From: Clostridiaceae bacterium
Lineage (GTDB): Bacteria; Bacillota; Clostridia; Peptostreptococcales; Natronincolaceae
Length of the DNA: 64,000 nucleotides
Direction of reading: 5' to 3'
Assembly: GCA_020832135.1 (NCBI GenBank)
Contig: JAFIFG010000045.1
Coordinates: 1 to 64,000, forward strand
Notes under the pieces: generated by a model
What the model saw: the letters and a program-made list of their open reading frames with translations, nothing else
What the model was told of the DNA's origin: nothing
Database searches by the model: none
Translations under genes and position numbers: made by a program
Part shown: in pieces, positions 63,136-64,000 of the stretch
How the letters are laid out: the number at the start of each line of letters is the position of its first letter
How positions within the stretch are numbered: position 1 is the stretch's first letter

Positions 63136-64000
63136 TTGAATTCAAATACTTATCAAAACCCCTTAGTTGAAAGATACTGTAGCAAAGATATGAATTATTT
63201 ATTTTCTGCGGATAATAAATTTATCACTTGGAGAAAATTATGGATTGCTCTAGCAGAAGCTCAACAAGAACTAGGTGTTCACATCACTGATGAACAAATA
63301 AAAGAATTAAAAGTCTTTAAAGAAAAAATCAATTACGATGTCGCTAGACAACGCGAAAAAGAAACACGACATGATGTAATGTCACATGTTTTTGCCTATG
63401 GAGAACAATGCCCAACTGCAAAGCCTATTATTCACTTAGGAGCAACCAGTGCCTACGTAGGTGATAACACAGATATAATTATTATGACGGATGCATTAAA
63501 AATCATAAAAAATAAACTAATTAACTTAATATATGTTATATCTAAATTTTGTGATGAATATAAGGACTTACCAACATTAGGATTCACACATTTTCAACCA
63601 GCTCAATTGACAACTGTAGGCAAGAGGGGAACCTTATGGTTACAGGACTTGCTTATGGATTTTGAAAATCTAGAGCATCAATTAAATAGAATGAAGCTAA
63701 GAGGTGCAAAAGGAACAACTGGTACCCAAGCAAGTTTTATGAAACTATTTAATGATGATCATAATAAAGTAAAGCTTTTAGATGCTAAAGTGGCAGAAAA
63801 GCTAGGCTTTGATACGACCTTCGCTGTTACGGGACAAACTTATTCAAGAAAATTAGATTATGAGGTATTGTCAATACTAAGTGGGATAGCACAAAGCTTG
63901 CATAAACTAACCAATGATTTAAGATTATTACAAAATCTTAAAGAAATTGAAGAACCCTTTGAAAAAAATCAAATAGGCTCCTCTGCAATGGCATATAAGC
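63136..64000 (+). CDS. purB: Adenylosuccinate lyase, N-terminal part (3' end outside window)
   Basis: Catalyses two purine-synthesis eliminations (SAICAR and adenylosuccinate). TTG 63136 follows GAGAGGAGC (63119-63127). The frame is open to the window edge, giving 288 residues so far. Motifs are TRHDVMSHV, HLGATSAYVGDNTDI and LGFTHFQPAQLTTVGKR, with the catalytic histidine in THFQPAQ. The sequence ends within the signature loop GSSAMAYK. The gene is 3'-truncated by the window only. Confidence 0.93.
   Translation, partial: MNSNTYQNPLVERYCSKDMNYLFSADNKFITWRKLWIALAEAQQELGVHITDEQIKELKVFKEKINYDVARQREKETRHDVMSHVFAYGEQCPTAKPIIHLGATSAYVGDNTDIIIMTDALKIIKNKLINLIYVISKFCDEYKDLPTLGFTHFQPAQLTTVGKRGTLWLQDLLMDFENLEHQLNRMKLRGAKGTTGTQASFMKLFNDDHNKVKLLDAKVAEKLGFDTTFAVTGQTYSRKLDYEVLSILSGIAQSLHKLTNDLRLLQNLKEIEEPFEKNQIGSSAMAYK

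Noticed and set aside
1-64000. Mobile elements, CRISPR arrays, prophage, toxin-antitoxin or defence islands
   Set aside because: I looked for transposase-like frames, regular spaced repeats, tRNA-flanked insertions and minus-strand gene islands. The window is continuous, co-directional housekeeping DNA and none was seen.

Overview
The window is a densely packed, low-GC bacterial chromosome segment in which every supported gene lies on the + strand. Gene content and order point to a motile, endospore-forming member of the Clostridia. The evidence is a flagellar and chemotaxis operon of clostridial type (fliY, cheC, cheD, flbD, sigD and fapA in one run), followed by the rpsB-to-pnp translation and cell-envelope block and then the ylxY-mlpA-ymxH-tepA-ftsK and recA-rny-spoVS blocks typical of Firmicutes. 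spoVS and ymxH suggest sporulation, and mnmH suggests that tRNA carries 2-selenouridine. An Alkaliphilus/Natronincola-like organism is plausible, but this is inferred from family resemblance only.

Layout. (1) 1-23464: flagellar/chemotaxis operon. It holds the hook genes (fliK end, flgD, TIGR02530, flgE, flbD), the stator (motA, motB, fliL), the switch (fliM, fliY, cheY), the export gate (fliO, P, Q, R, flhB, flhA), placement (flhF, flhG), a PilZ c-di-GMP effector, cheB-A-W-C-D, sigD, fapA and a charged small protein. (2) 23465-24478: a 52-bp perfect palindrome, then a DUF6115-like and a mini-MltG-like protein. (3) 24479-33348: rpsB, tsf, pyrH, frr, a stand-alone PASTA mini-protein, uppS, cdsA, dxr, rseP, ispG and a GT2 glycosyltransferase. 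(4) 33364-48074: polC; then rimP-nusA-ylxR-ylxQ-infB-rbfA-nrnA-truB-ribF; then rpsO and pnp. (5) 48177-54012: ylxY, mlpA, ymxH, tepA, ftsK/spoIIIE. (6) 54051-56969: mnmH, rimO, pgsA. (7) 57011-60430: recA under two LexA-like boxes, rny, and spoVS with a SigH-type promoter. (8) 60435-64000: a PHP phosphatase with a PadR regulator, an aspartate-type aminotransferase, and purB cut by the window edge.

How the parts work together. Region 1 builds and steers the flagellum and ends with its own sigma factor. Regions 3 and 4 couple ribosome assembly, translation initiation, RNA decay, isoprenoid and phospholipid synthesis, and replication. Regions 5 to 7 cover envelope and sporulation housekeeping, chromosome segregation, SOS repair and mRNA turnover. 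No intergenic gap exceeds 300 bases. The longest (37678-37943 and 58143-58416) are described as features.

I found no mobile element, CRISPR array, tRNA, rRNA or defence island, and no clear new multi-gene system. The best leads are at the level of expression: a ylxQ gene split at an A10 run; an RNase Y gene with no normal start codon but a good Shine-Dalgarno upstream of an in-frame AUU; a 52-bp perfect palindrome; a near-consensus promoter that fires straight into a terminator before rimP-nusA; and hairpins bracketing flgE.
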